Below are positions 1 through 11,278 of a stretch of 64,000 nt of DNA, one piece after another. The stretch is from the NCBI GenBank assembly GCA_037044905.1, contig JBAOKB010000080.1, forward strand, positions 38,949 to 102,948, read 5' to 3'. Position numbers and translations under genes: made by a program. The notes beneath the pieces were generated by a model. The model did no database searches. It saw only the letters and a program-made list of their open reading frames with translations, and was not told where the DNA came from. The stretch comes from Hortaea werneckii. Its lineage: Eukaryota; Ascomycota; Dothideomycetes; Mycosphaerellales; Teratosphaeriaceae. Numbering within the stretch: position 1 is the stretch's first letter; each line of letters opens with the position of its first letter.

Positions 1-213
1 CCGACTCCCCTCTCCCAATCCCCCCCTAAATCCCCATCCTCCCCAACCACAACACTTCTATTATACAACAAACAGAACAAGAAAAAGTTGGGGTTGAAAG
101 AGGGGAGCAGGATTGAGACCGTGGAGGCGCGGGGGCGGGAGAGTCCGAATCACCCACTCAACCTCTTCTCCTTATTTCCCACCTAAACTCATCTCATAGA
201 TACACAAAAGAGC

Positions 214-1830
214 TTAACCCTCGAAAGTCAAGCTGGTGCCGATCTTGTGGCCGGCCTCGTTGAGCTTCTGGGTGTCGAGGGAGAGGCCGAGACCGAGGGT
301 GGTGCCAGCGTTGAGCTTGGTGCTGTAGGCGAAAGCGGCGATACCGCGGTCGTTGATCTTGGCCTGAAATAGTGAAAAAGACGTGTATTAGCATCAAGTC
401 CTTTGGTTATTGTCTTATGTTTCTCCTGCTTTTGTACAAATACACCATTCAAACGTGGCGTTCTGGGAACCGCGGAATGAAACTTACCTTAGCGAAAGAA
501 AGCGGGTCAAGCTTGTACTTGCTGGCCAGCTCAAGCCCAGCGGCCTTGGAGCCCGGGACGTCGTAGCCGGCCTTGGCGCCGACCTCGACGGAGCTGTTGA
601 CCTTCTGGTAGTAAGAGGCCATGATGACGTTCAGGTTCTGCACAGCGTTGACGGTGGCGTTGTAGGCCGGGGTCTGGTAAGCGAGGCCGAGACCGTAGCG
701 GGTGACGGCGCCCTTGCCGACGTCGTAGGCAGCCTCACCGCCGACGAGGAAGCCCTCGTGGCCGGCGACGGCGTCAACGGTGGCGTCGACGTTGCCGGAA
801 GCGGTGCCGTAGTTGATGAAAGCACGGGTGTGCACGTTCGGGTTCTTCCAGGCGAGGTTCAGCTTCTGGGCAGCTGAGTTCGGCTTGGATGGGTTCCAGA
901 GGTTCTGGAGGTCGACCTTGGCGCCTGGGGCAACGACGTCGGAGAGCTCGACCTTGGTGTCAAGGAGAGAGGCGGTGGTCCAGGCCTGGGTGATGGTGAC
1001 ACCTGTTGCAGGAAGCCGAAGGGTTAGGGCGAGCTTTTCTTGTGTGCCAAAGCCGTTGGGGACACCGATTGCGGAGAGGTAAAGGTGGGTGCGTAGAGGT
1101 GAAGGGAGAGCGGTAATGAAGGATATAGATTTGATGAAACCGTTGCGGCCGCGTTGCGTTGTGGAAGATGCGGGTGCTAATTGTGACGATGAAGATGGTG
1201 CTGGGGTAGAGAAGTCAGAAGGAGATTGATATTGCGCACCTTGAGGCTTGAGGGTGTGCTTGCCCTCGATCTGTGGAGAGAATCAGTACTGCCATTGCGA
1301 GGCTGAGTGGTCATGGAGAAGAACTTACGGAACCAGAGGTCACACCGTCGAAGCCCTGCTTGCCCTTGACGGCGACGTTGGTGCCGTTCGGGGCCTTGAG
1401 CTTGACATCAAGCGTGCCTGTATCACATCTATCAGCATATCGCGTTTTTGCGCTTCAGCATTCCTCGCGCAGAGGAGCAGGAAGACTGACCCTGGGCAGT
1501 GTGGTAGAAGTCCTTGTTGATAAGCTATGCCAACCTCCATATCAGTATCTCCACTCTGTAGATCTTCCTCTGCTCTTGTTGTGATGGAAACGTACGTCGT
1601 TGGCGGCCTTGCCCAGGTCACCGAAAGCCGGAACTGGCATGGCGAAGGAGCGGTTGATATCGTTGGCCAGCTTCTCGGTGGAGCCGACTGGCTTCTACAA
1701 TCCCAAAAGGAGAAACGTGATGTTAGCTTTCCTGATTCGCATCTGGTTGTTTTCAACACAGCTCCGCGCTGCATGTGTCGCAGGAGATACGCACGGGGAT
1801 CTCAGAGCTGAACGGCGGGATGGAGCCCAT
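214..1830 (-). CDS. por1: Mitochondrial outer-membrane porin (VDAC)
   Basis: Voltage-dependent anion channel, the beta-barrel pore for metabolites in the mitochondrial outer membrane. Predicted exons: 1795-1830, 1596-1694, 1491-1524, 1329-1417, 1240-1270, 488-1002 and 214-363, all with GT/AG ends and compatible phases. The conserved body begins MPVPAFGDLGKAAND (ATG at 1640), continues through NKDFYHTAQG and the HTRAFINYG and GHEGFLVGGEAAYDV strands, and ends in the fungal porin C-terminus LTFEG. From 1640 the protein is 287 aa, close to the family size of about 283. An upstream 36-nt exon (ATG at 1830) splices in frame and would add 30 residues. I give the longer span, but homology favours the start at 1640. 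The family call is very secure; the start is not. Confidence 0.9.
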
Positions 1831-2772
1831 TTTTGCTTTTGGAAATGGTATTTGGGAAGGGGAGATGTAGTGTGGTGGTGATCAAAGGGAAATATATTCG
1901 TGAGTAAAGGGAGTGGTTGTAGCAGGAGGGTGTTTCACGAGAAAACATCGGACGGCGGCCAGCCCGGAAGAGACCCGAGCGCGCGCCGCAAGTCGGGATT
2001 GCATGGGCTCATGAGACAGCAAGCTGGGAAAGCTGGGGCCAAGGCCACTCACCTGCGACAGCCAATCACCACCGCCACCTCTCCCATGCCTCGACGCGGG
2101 GGAGGAGGAGGCGGACGAAGGTTCCTGGAGCTGGAGAGCATCGTGTTCGCGGTGCAGCATTACTGACATGGCCATTTTGACGGCGATCGTTCATCTCTTG
2201 GCTAAGAAGTGGGTTGGACTTAAATGACAGCAGGAGAGGTGAAGTGAGAACAGAGTATGCCTTTGAAAGAATGCAAACGCAAGGAGACACACAAACGCTG
2301 CCCCTTCCCGTCCTCCCTTTCCTCTTTTGATCAATGATACGCGCTATCTTTCTTCCAAACAAGGCAAGAGCGAAGGACGATCCCAAAGATCACGTTACGA
2401 AAAAGTAAAAGAAGAGAAATCGATAATGAACTGTGTTGTAAGACTGTCGCAAATATCACATCACCTAAACCTATCTCCTCATCAATCCAAACAAAACCTC
2501 ACATGTCGGACAGGTGTCCAGCATGCAGCGCCACCGCACATGATAAAAGATCTCTCATGAGCTTCATACCCTGTCAGAAGCAAAGAAGCGGCCAAGTAAG
2601 AATCGAAGGCTAAGAGAAGACGAAGAGCAGACCCCGGCCCATCCTCTCCGTCCCTCCCTATACAGAACAAATTCATCTCCTCCCTCGTGAAATCCATCCC
2701 TCATAGTAGACATACCCCCCTCCACCTCATCTCACCTCCCCAAATCCAGCCGATACCAAGCGGCAACCCCAT
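1831..2772. other. Intergenic: porin 5' flank and asparagine synthetase 3' flank
   Basis: About 940 bp without a supportable gene. It holds the promoter and 5' leader of the minus-strand porin gene and the 3' flank of the minus-strand asparagine synthetase gene. The short frames here have no recognisable similarity. The GGAGGAGGAGG run near 2100 is simple sequence. Confidence 0.6.
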
Positions 2773-4744
2773 CTATTTTCCTTCCCTCTCCGGCTCATAC
2801 GCCTGATCGTGCACACCCGCAATCGCGCGTCCACTCGGGTCCGTCGCCTTACTCCACATCGGCACCCAACGCATAACCGTCTCCGCACAGTACGGGGGGA
2901 AATGCTCGTCGAACATACACCGATACCAGTACCCCTCCTTCGAATCCGGACAGTCCTTCGGATCCCAATGCGGCTTATCCTTGGCCATCTGCTCCGGCAG
3001 CATCTGCTGATCCGTGACCATCTTCTCGGCCTCGTCTTTCAGGCCGTCGATCCAGCCATACCCCACGCCGTCACTGAACTGCTCCTTCTGACGCCAGAGG
3101 ATGTGCTCGGGGAGATAAGGTTTGTTTTCACCCGGGGGTAACACGCTCGGGTCGAAGGCCTTGCGGAGGATGTACTTCTCGATGCGGCCCTGGTCCTTCT
3201 TGATCATCTTCTCCTCCGGGTCGAGGTTCATGGCCACGTCGAGGAACTCCTTGTCCAGAAAGGGCACGCGGGCTTCGACGCCCCACGCCGACGTGGACTT
3301 GTTGGCCCGCAGACAGTCGGCCAGGTGCAGGTTCTTGACCCGGCGCACCGTCTCCTCGTGGAAGGCGGCTTTGTCCGGCGCGTTGTGGAAGTAGAGGTAG
3401 CCGCCGAAGATCTCGTCCGAGCCTTCGCCCGACAGCACCATTTTCACGCCCATGGCTTTGATCTTGCGCGAGAGCAGGAACATGGGCGTCGAGGCGCGGA
3501 TGGTCGTCACGTCGTAGGTCTCCAGGTGGAAGATGACGTCGAACAGGGCGTCGAGTCCTTCCTGGATGGTGAAGGTGAAGGAGTGGTGCTTGGTCCCGAG
3601 GAACTTGGCGACTTCCTGCGCGGCTTTGCCGTCAGGAGAGTTGGGTAGACCGATGGAGAAGGAATTCAGCTGGGCGAGGACTGGAACGTCTGTAAGACGG
3701 TAGTTCTCGTCAATGCCGGCAAGGCTGTCCTCGTTGGTAGAGTCGGTCTGCTGCTGCTGCGCCGCGCCGCCGTTCGTCGCGGGACTCGTCGTCCCAGACT
3801 GCAACAGCGCCTGCTGTCTCGCATATTCCTTCTGCAAGCGCAACGTCTCCCGCTGCGCAATCGCCGCCACCAACGAGCTATCCAACCCACCGCTCAACAA
3901 AACACCGTAAGGCACTTCAGCCATCAACCGCTTCCTGACACTCTTCTCGAACGTCTCGCGCAGGACCTTCAGATCGCACGGCGTGCTGGGGATCCGCTCC
4001 GGCTGCGTCAACCACTCCGGCACAAAATACCGCGTCACCTTATCCGTCTTGGAATCGTACACGTGGCCCGGCGGGAAGGACTCGATCTGGTCGCACACGG
4101 GGTGCAGACACTTGAGCTCGCTGGCAAAGTACACGCTCCCAGGCGTAGAGCTGCTGCGGCCCATGTAGAAGGTCGTGATCCCGATCGGGTCCCGCGCCGC
4201 GATCAACCGGTCTTGCTTCTTATCGTGCAGCACCCAGCTGAACATGCCGTCGAGGTGCTTGGGCGCGTCGATGCCATATTCCTGGTACAGCGGGATGATG
4301 ACCTCGCAGTCGCTGTGCGTCTTGAAGTTGTACGTGTGGTGCAGGCGTTTCCGCAGGATCTTGTGGTTGTAGATCTCGCCGTTGACGGCGAGGGCGATGC
4401 TTTCGTCGTCCGAGAGGATGGGCTGTGCGCCCGTGTCGATGCCCACGATGGACAGCCGCTCGTGCACGAGGATCGTCGAGTTCGCCGTGTGGTTGCCGCT
4501 CCAGTCGGGTCCCCGGTGCTTGACCTGCTTGCCCATGCGGATGGCGGTCGAGCGGAATTTCTGGACATCGGGGTGGCTGTGGACAGGGAAGAAGGGATGT
4601 TAGTTGAGTCCCTACTTCTTTCAGGTGGTTGTGTAGGGGTTGGGGTATTTCGTCTGTTCTTCCATTGGACTGCGATTGCTCTTGGAAGCATTGGTAGGCA
4701 TTGTCTTTTTGCGCTTACCAGTGACAGGCGAAGATGCCGCACAT
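2773..4744 (-). CDS. ASN1: Asparagine synthetase (glutamine-hydrolysing)
   Basis: Makes asparagine from aspartate, glutamine and ATP in the cytosol. Two exons: 4719-4744 (26 nt, encoding MCGIFACH and two bases of the next codon) and 2773-4576; the product is 609 aa. The invariant Cys2 of the N-terminal glutaminase (Ntn amidotransferase) domain is in the tiny first exon. Also visible are RGPDWSG, NGEIYNH and the PP-loop LLSGGLDSS near residues 234-243, then SGEGSDEIFGGYLYF of the synthetase domain. A Gln/Ser/Thr-rich insert of about 45 residues (roughly 260-305, with QQQQ) follows the PP-loop and accounts for the extra length over family members of about 550-580 aa. The gene is divergent from the RhoGAP gene across 721 bp. 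Identity is secure. Confidence 0.95.
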
Positions 4745-5465
4745 GATGGCGACCGGGCTACGTTACTCCGTAGCGAGAGGGGTGGTTGAAGAGGTGGTGC
4801 GATTGCAGCGATCCAAAGGAATAGAAGCGCCCTTTCAACAGCAATAATAGTAATAAGTTCGTCTTTGATAGGATATGCCCCTCACTGTGACACATCAAAT
4901 AGTTCGAGTCACGAAATTCGTTCCGATTTCGCTGCGAGACGAACCGTTGCCGCTGCCGCCGCCCAGATGCTTGGGAGTTGACGTTTGACTTGGGCCCCGC
5001 CGCCCACTGTGGCTAATGCTGTCCAAGTGCTGTCGTTGGGTGGCTGCCGTTGGTTGCTTGCCAAGCGCTTTGTTTATGCCGCGCATGTGAACGTGACAGG
5101 GTGGCACGAGTAGGAAAGTGAATGCACCAGGTATTTCCGGCATGGTATATGGAACATGAAACATGGCCACGAACTTTGAGCATTATCATCAGTAGTGTTA
5201 ATATTATCATTCTGGTGTACAGGGCGGAAGTGGGCTTACCCTCAGACAAAGAACCCTACTTGTCTTAGGCAGCTAATAATAATATCCCGTCGCCGCCATC
5301 ATCACCTTGCGTCACGCCTAGTCGCTTCACTTCATCAGTCGACATCTACACTTGATTGTAGTTCATAACATGCCACACACTTTCCGCAAAACTCGTCGTC
5401 TTCTCCGCCTCTAGAAGAGGCGTCCCCGCGACCATTACCTACTCCACCGCCCTCCCGCTCTGATC
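4745..5465. promoter_or_regulatory. Divergent promoter region (asparagine synthetase / RhoGAP)
   Basis: A 721-bp head-to-head intergenic region. A TGACTCG heptamer (minus strand, 4905-4911, seen as CGAGTCA on plus) differs by one base from the Gcn4/CPC1 consensus TGACTCA. Asparagine synthetase genes are classic targets of that cross-pathway regulator, so the site is plausible, but a single near-match is weak evidence. Pyrimidine-rich sequence and a CCACC-rich leader precede the plus-strand start at 5466. Confidence 0.35.
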
Positions 5466-8426
5466 ATGCGGTCCGCTCTCAACCTCGCCGCCCAACGCAG
5501 CCGCGGTGGCCGATCCCGTAGCACTTCTCTCTCCACCGTCCCGCCCGCCGAGCATTCAGACGAATGGGACCCCGCACTGGCCGCAATCGCAGCTAGTATC
5601 CTCTACCGTTCTCCACTACCATCCCGTGAAGGGAGACCGGTGTACATCCTCAACGCGGCCGCTTTCCCCGACTCTTTCGAAGTCGACTACGACACTCTCC
5701 TAAGCTACGTCCTCGCCCGACTACCAGAAGAAGATGAGTTGCTCAGCGGGACCGAATACGAAATCATCTTCTTCGCCGGCGGCCAACCCGAAGGGGCCAC
5801 GAGTGAGAAGAAGAACGGCCCAGGCATTGGCTGGTACCTCCAAGCCTATCATGTGCTCTCCCGTGCGACCCGCAAGAAACTCCAAAGACTTTACATCGTA
5901 CACCCTAGGACATGGGTCAGAGTTCTCGTGAGCGTCTTCGGCACAGTGGTGAGCCCAAAGTTCCGCCGGAAAATCACGCACGTCAACACTCTTACCCAAC
6001 TGGCCCTCGAACAACCCATTTATCGCTTGCTCATCCCGCCCACCACCTACATCCACGACCGCAAGCTCGAGCCAGAGATCACAGTTCCCTATCCCACCAA
6101 TCGACGGGCCTTCAACGCGCCCCAACCTTTCCCAGGAAATGCAGAGACTGGCCACACAAGACTACCCCGCGTCTTGAGAGAAACGACGACTTTCATTCTC
6201 CACCCTGCCAACATCACCACTGAAGGCCTCTTTCGTATACCTCCACATAGCCTCCTCTCTAGTGTACTGAAAGAAGCCTACGACCGAGGCCAAATGTACA
6301 TCATCTGGAAAGAACGCGGGGCAACGTTCTCACCACCGGGAACGGACCAGGCGCTCATCGACGAGATCCGTCTAGAAGACGCTTACGGCGTCCACCTCGC
6401 AGCCAGCATAATCAAAACCTGGTATCGCGATCTCCGGGACCCTGTCTTCCCAGAATCAAGCTATTCTCTTATCCGCGAGCGATATGGAGCCAATGGCGAC
6501 TCAACCGAAGTTCCCCTCGAAGACCTCGTAGATCTCCTCCTCCCCGCCTCCCCTCAGTCCCCGCTTGCCCCTACCGCGCGTGAAGTCTTGACCAGACATC
6601 TCCTCCCCCTCCTCTCCCGTGTTGCGAGCCATGAGTCCCAGAACAAAATGTCTTCCGAGAACCTTGCCATCGTCTTCTCCATGTGTCTGGTCAACGGGTC
6701 GGATCAATTAGAAGACGCGAAGGTTTCGATGGTGATCCGGAAGATCCTAAAACAGGCGATTGAAATGTGGCCAGTTCTGAGGGAGGGCATGGGAATCCAG
6801 GCGGATGGGTTTGAGAAAGATCTGGAGCCTCCGGTCGATCCGAGGGAGTATGAGGATCCGGTTCTTGAAGCGGAGCAGGATGATGTGGATGAGGAGGGCT
6901 CACGCTCGAGATCGAGGACGGTTTCGGGCGATGAGAGAAGATCGGGGAGTAAATCCGGAGAAGAAATGTTCGAGAACGCTGCAGATGAGAAGTCGAGCAG
7001 GAGGCGAAGATCTTCCTCCCAGCGCGAATGGGCTCCCGCTTTGCCTCCCCGTCCCCAACCTCTCCCCGCGCGCTCGAGAACGACAGCCACCCGCCACGAC
7101 CAGAAGAAGTCCTTCCTTCCCGGTTTAGACGTCTCGAGTCCCGTGGTGAAAAGAAAGCCCGTCTCCACCGCTGCCTCTTCCGCGGACTCCTCCCCTAGCA
7201 CCACCGCGGGCGGAGTCATCGAAGCAGGTGGACCTCCTCCTTATCCTCCCCGATATTCAACCGTCTTCGATTCGGATGGTCGGAGTCTACATCATATCAC
7301 TACTACCAGTGCTCCTGTCTCCGCTGCCCCTGGTACGAGCACGGAAGGCTCACCCACGGGTCCCTATGGCGCGGCATCAGCGGCTGGCTTTGGGTCCATG
7401 GGGCTGCCGGGACAGAATGCGCAGCAAGTCCCTAGGAGGAAGAATGTTGGAGGGCTGAGCGGAGAGTCGGAGCATATGCGGGGTGGGAGCGATGAAATTG
7501 GACGAGGGGAGGCATCAAGTGCTGGTTTCGGGGCTAGGAGCGCAAGCGACGGGGCACGATTTGCTCGTCTCGCTGCTGCGAAGGCTGGCGAGAGGGGTCT
7601 TCGAACATCGGATATGAAGTCCCCTCCTACTACTGCTGCTGCGGATGCCAGATCAGGAGACAAAGCATCCCCTCTCGATGGGAGGTTCGACGGCAGTAAT
7701 ACCGCCCCCGCCCCCGAAGAACCCCACAACACTTCCTCCTCACAACAACAACAACGACCACCCTCCTCCAACGCCACCGAAGACCCCATCTTCCGCAAAC
7801 CCTCCCTCCCCGCCTCCGCCACAGCATCCAACCGACCTCCCCTCCCCCAACGCCCAAGCTCCACCGTCTCCCAAACCCGCCGCTCATCCGCTTCCTCCCT
7901 CTCGTCCACCTCCGCCTCTCTCCACCCACAACCTCAAAGCCTCCTCCACCCGCAGCAACCCCCGTACCCGCCGGTCCCAGCAACCGCTTTCCCCGTCATC
8001 AAACCCCGGACCCCGTCCCCCGGCCTGCTGAAGCGGATGGAGAGTATGGAGGCTTTCGCCAACGGTAACGGCAATACTAATTCTACTACCGGCTTCACAT
8101 CCTCCAGCAGCTCAGCATCTTTCGTCTCAGCCCCGTCATCCGCGATAGGCGCCGATGGCTTCTCTGCTGTTGGGGCAGGCGGAGTAAGAAGGGCTTCGGA
8201 TTTCGGGGCTACGGGGTATCCGAGTCGTGGTCAGGAGCGTGATGATCGTGGTGAAGAAGGTGGGACGGGTGCGGGGAGAATCGCAAATCGGTTCAACCTC
8301 AAGAAAGCCAGCGTGGATGATTTGAGACGTTTGTATGAGGATCGCGGGCGCGCGGTCGAGGGGTTGAAGGTTGTGGCTGCGAGGAGCGGGAGTGGGACTG
8401 GGGTTGTTGGTGCGAGTCGGGGGTAG
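5466..8426 (+). CDS. ECM25: RhoGAP protein with N-terminal Sec14-like (CRAL-TRIO) domain
   Basis: Predicted GTPase-activating protein for a Rho-family GTPase, 986 aa in one exon. Residues about 55-200 resemble a CRAL-TRIO/BCH lipid-binding module (GRPVYILNAAAFP, YIVHPRTWVRVLVSVFGTVVSPKFRRKI). Residues about 220-450 are the RhoGAP domain, with the putative arginine finger in TTEGLFRIPP and the later NKMSSENLAIVFSMCLV helix. The C-terminal half (about 460-986) is disordered, with Ser/Pro-rich and Gln-rich stretches, many basic-Ser motifs and PxxP segments. This order matches yeast Ecm25 and metazoan p50RhoGAP-type proteins. The target GTPase (Rho1 or Cdc42) cannot be told from sequence alone. 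The start is the first ATG of the frame. Confidence 0.85.
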   Translation: MRSALNLAAQRSRGGRSRSTSLSTVPPAEHSDEWDPALAAIAASILYRSPLPSREGRPVYILNAAAFPDSFEVDYDTLLSYVLARLPEEDELLSGTEYEIIFFAGGQPEGATSEKKNGPGIGWYLQAYHVLSRATRKKLQRLYIVHPRTWVRVLVSVFGTVVSPKFRRKITHVNTLTQLALEQPIYRLLIPPTTYIHDRKLEPEITVPYPTNRRAFNAPQPFPGNAETGHTRLPRVLRETTTFILHPANITTEGLFRIPPHSLLSSVLKEAYDRGQMYIIWKERGATFSPPGTDQALIDEIRLEDAYGVHLAASIIKTWYRDLRDPVFPESSYSLIRERYGANGDSTEVPLEDLVDLLLPASPQSPLAPTAREVLTRHLLPLLSRVASHESQNKMSSENLAIVFSMCLVNGSDQLEDAKVSMVIRKILKQAIEMWPVLREGMGIQADGFEKDLEPPVDPREYEDPVLEAEQDDVDEEGSRSRSRTVSGDERRSGSKSGEEMFENAADEKSSRRRRSSSQREWAPALPPRPQPLPARSRTTATRHDQKKSFLPGLDVSSPVVKRKPVSTAASSADSSPSTTAGGVIEAGGPPPYPPRYSTVFDSDGRSLHHITTTSAPVSAAPGTSTEGSPTGPYGAASAAGFGSMGLPGQNAQQVPRRKNVGGLSGESEHMRGGSDEIGRGEASSAGFGARSASDGARFARLAAAKAGERGLRTSDMKSPPTTAAADARSGDKASPLDGRFDGSNTAPAPEEPHNTSSSQQQQRPPSSNATEDPIFRKPSLPASATASNRPPLPQRPSSTVSQTRRSSASSLSSTSASLHPQPQSLLHPQQPPYPPVPATAFPVIKPRTPSPGLLKRMESMEAFANGNGNTNSTTGFTSSSSSASFVSAPSSAIGADGFSAVGAGGVRRASDFGATGYPSRGQERDDRGEEGGTGAGRIANRFNLKKASVDDLRRLYEDRGRAVEGLKVVAARSGSGTGVVGASRG

Positions 8427-9434
8427 AGTGAGGTGGGTTTTGGGATGGGATGGGAGGGGTCTGTTGGGAAGGAGAACTGGAATAGGTGTTGAGAGTGAGA
8501 GTTGGATTGGAAGAGGGAAAGGGGGTCGATGGGGAGGCTAGAGGGCGGGATGAAGATGTAGGTGGATTGGGAAGGATGCGGGAAGGCTTTTCCACTTACC
8601 TTGCTCTTCCCCATGCTTCACTTTCCTCCTGAGTCGAGAATGAGTGTGGGGTTGGATTCAAGGCAGAGGGCCGTTCAGCTGGGCGTTCCGCTCCCTTCGT
8701 TTTTACTTTTTTTTCTTTTTTTTTTTTTCTTTCAGAGAAAAGGATTTCCCCTTTTGTTGAAAGAGGTCGAAAATGGCATAAGCGAACGGCGTTTGTTAGG
8801 CAGCGAGGATTGATTTTAGTAAGAGCAATGATACCCTTTTATACCCTTTTTCTAACATGTTCTAAACCGCATCCGTCTCATTTCCTCATCCTCCTCCAGT
8901 CACGTTGTCTAGTAAGACGAGGCCGTTTAATCACACTGTTGGTCCGGAATAGCTTTGGCTCCTTTCTTAGAAGCGTAAGTTATTGTTCGCTTTAAATCTT
9001 TCGAGCATGCCGTTTGGGTTGGTGATGGGGCTCAGATTTCTACCGTGGGTCCCTTTTAAAGTTAGGACTCTAGGAGAGAAGGAAGACGTGGCCAGTTCGT
9101 GATGGCTATATCGAAATTTATCTCGATGTGGAAGAGGGTTAGGGGGGTTCTGGAGAGCGCTTCTTACGTACTGAAGGGTAGACCGAGATACTGGCCATGT
9201 ATCTACGACTGGAGGTACGCTCTTCTTTCAACCCCAATCTACAGGGTCAGTAAAGAGGCGACGTTGAACCCCTTTCTGTCTAGAAACTTCCCAGCGGACG
9301 AAAATAGGTTTGGACACTGTAGCTTATACTATTCAAGCCCAAAGCTGGTGAAAGAATAAACGATCTGCATAGTGTAGAAGATCATAACACCATACAAACA
9401 TCTATATTATTAACCCCCCATCCTACCTTCGCGC
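8427..9434. other. Convergent intergenic region with a poly-T tract
   Basis: About 1 kb between the 3' ends of the RhoGAP gene (+) and the DUF6604 relic (-). Positions 8701-8732 are an almost pure T tract interrupted by A and C. An 86-codon open frame at 9099-9359 has no recognisable motif and I do not call it a gene. Confidence 0.6.
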
Positions 9435-10906
9435 TTACATAACCGAGCAATCCGAAGGCACATCGCCCTCGCCCTCCCCCTTCTCCCTAATCCCCGACTC
9501 CTCCAACCGCAGCGTCGGCCACCAAATATGATGCATGACACCGATCCGTGTCTTCTCGAAAGCGTCCGCGAACCGCTTCAGTCCCTGGGAATCCTCGCTC
9601 GCCATCGCGGCCACGACGAGTCGGATGCGCTTCTGATCCCGCGGTAGCGTGCTCCGGCGCTCGTAGATATCCTTCCAGAGCGGGTCCTGCGCGGTTCGGA
9701 ATTGGTCCTCGATCGTGGAGAAGAGTATTAGCATGTGCATTGTTATCCAGATGAAGTAGAGCGCCGAGAGGGGATGTTGGCCGCAGATGTCGCTGAAGAT
9801 GTCCACGCGGAGGAGGTCCAGCAAGGCGCTGCCTTGCGGGTTGCTACGTCGCGGCGTCTTGTCGTGTAGGGCGTAGGGATCGGGTGGCGGGGGTCCCGGG
9901 GCGGGGCTCTCGTCTTTAAATGAGCTACTCATGTTGCGGATTGCTTCGATGTCCTCGCGTGCGGGCTCGGATTGACCAAGTGAAACCGCCGACATTTGAA
10001 GGAGGAACTCCTCGGGGTGCCCCTCAGCTCTTGAGCGCTGGACGAGCTCGGTGTCTTTGAGCTTCTTCTCGCCCGTAGCTGGGTCCACGATTCGCTCGGT
10101 CTGGTTCACGCGTGCCGCGAAGAGTAGAGAAGGGATCCTGAACTCGCGATCCGGGATGCGTTGTGGGACCCAGCCAGCGTCGAAATACTTCATAAGCTCC
10201 GACTTCGCGGTGAAGAAGCGGTTGAAGTTAAGGTCGAGCAGTCGGTGGACGTCGAGACCTTCCTTCTGCGCCTCTGCTCTCCGGCGTCGATGCGAAACAA
10301 CCGCCTGCTCTCGTCCTTGGCTAACACGTTGAGTAAGCGCGCCAAGGAAATTGTCGTTCGGCACCTTGTCTTGGAAGAAAGCGCCGGGAAGAAGCTGCTG
10401 CAAGCTGTCGTAGAGCCCGACTCCTCGATTAAGAAACCCTTTCTTTACGAGCACGTTGTGCATGTGAAGAATCAGAGTAGGCTCAGGCATTTCGTCCCAC
10501 ATCAGCATCGAGAGACGTTGAATCAGAACGATCCCTTCGGCCAGTCCAGCTCCGCAGAGGAATGGGGAATACTCCCATAGTCCATTAGCGTTGTGCTTGG
10601 AGAACCGCGATGGAGCTATGGTGTTGAGTCCATGAATGCAGAGGCAGTGATAGAGCGAGCTTTGATCACAGCCTTGAACAGCTTAAAGATGGCAGACGGA
10701 ACCGGGTTCAAATGTTTGGCAATCAACCTCGCCATGGCAAGGATCTCGGCTACGGTGCTTCGACCTGTCGTGTTGACCTGACGAGGTTCATCGTCCTCGG
10801 TGCACTTTCCAGACTCAATGATGCCATTGGAGGTGTTGATGACCCAGTACAGCAGTCGACTGGTGTCTTTCTTGTAGGTGAGGTAGAGGTTATTGCGGCT
10901 CGCCAT
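9435..10906 (-). pseudogene. DUF6604-family gene with a large internal deletion
   Basis: Two parts of one fungal protein family sit next to each other in different frames. The N-terminal part (10906 down to about 10640) encodes LYLTYKKDTSRLLYWVINTSN and VAEILAMARLIAKHLNPVPS, typical of the start of DUF6604 proteins. The C-terminal part (from about 10637 down to 9435) encodes NTIAPSRFSKHNANGLWEYS, PFLCGAGLAEG and MLMWDEMPEPTLILHMHNVL, which in full-length relatives lies several hundred residues further on. From memory of the family, the central region is missing, and the join at about 10630-10645 shifts the frame and runs into a TAG at 10616-10618. A short intron (GTGATC donor, CCAAG acceptor) could bridge the frames but would not restore the missing middle. 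The long C-terminal frame (at least 357 aa from ATG 10508) is intact and could still be expressed. Confidence 0.6.
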
Positions 10907-11278
10907 TCTGGAGACTGTGCCCTCAGTGTCCTGAAGGGCTTTACCTTTTGAGGTGTCGGATGCGAGTGCTCTTTAAGCGGATTTCGTTTCACGTGTAATG
11001 ACCTACATAGGGTCTGTTTACCGCTTGTATATCGTGGCACAGAAGGTTGATTTGCTAATTTATCTGCTACAATCAGCAAACATTCCCCCCATTCCTGGAT
11101 CTGGCGCCCTGCTTGCATAACAATGTGAACTCCAGACATTGTGCCTCCCAAAAAGGAAGGTGCACCGACCAAGTATCGAAAGGCATTGATGACGACATCC
11201 TGAGCGTCGCTCGCGATCGTGAATTGCGATTCTTTTGGCCGTCTCTCGTTTCCTTCGTCCACATGCGTCAACCACGGC
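10907..11278. promoter_or_regulatory. Divergent intergenic region (DUF6604 relic / J-protein)
   Basis: A 372-bp head-to-head spacer. Minus-strand frames here (for example 10750-11280) overlap the DUF6604 5' end in other frames and show no family features. No motif can be assigned. Confidence 0.4.
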
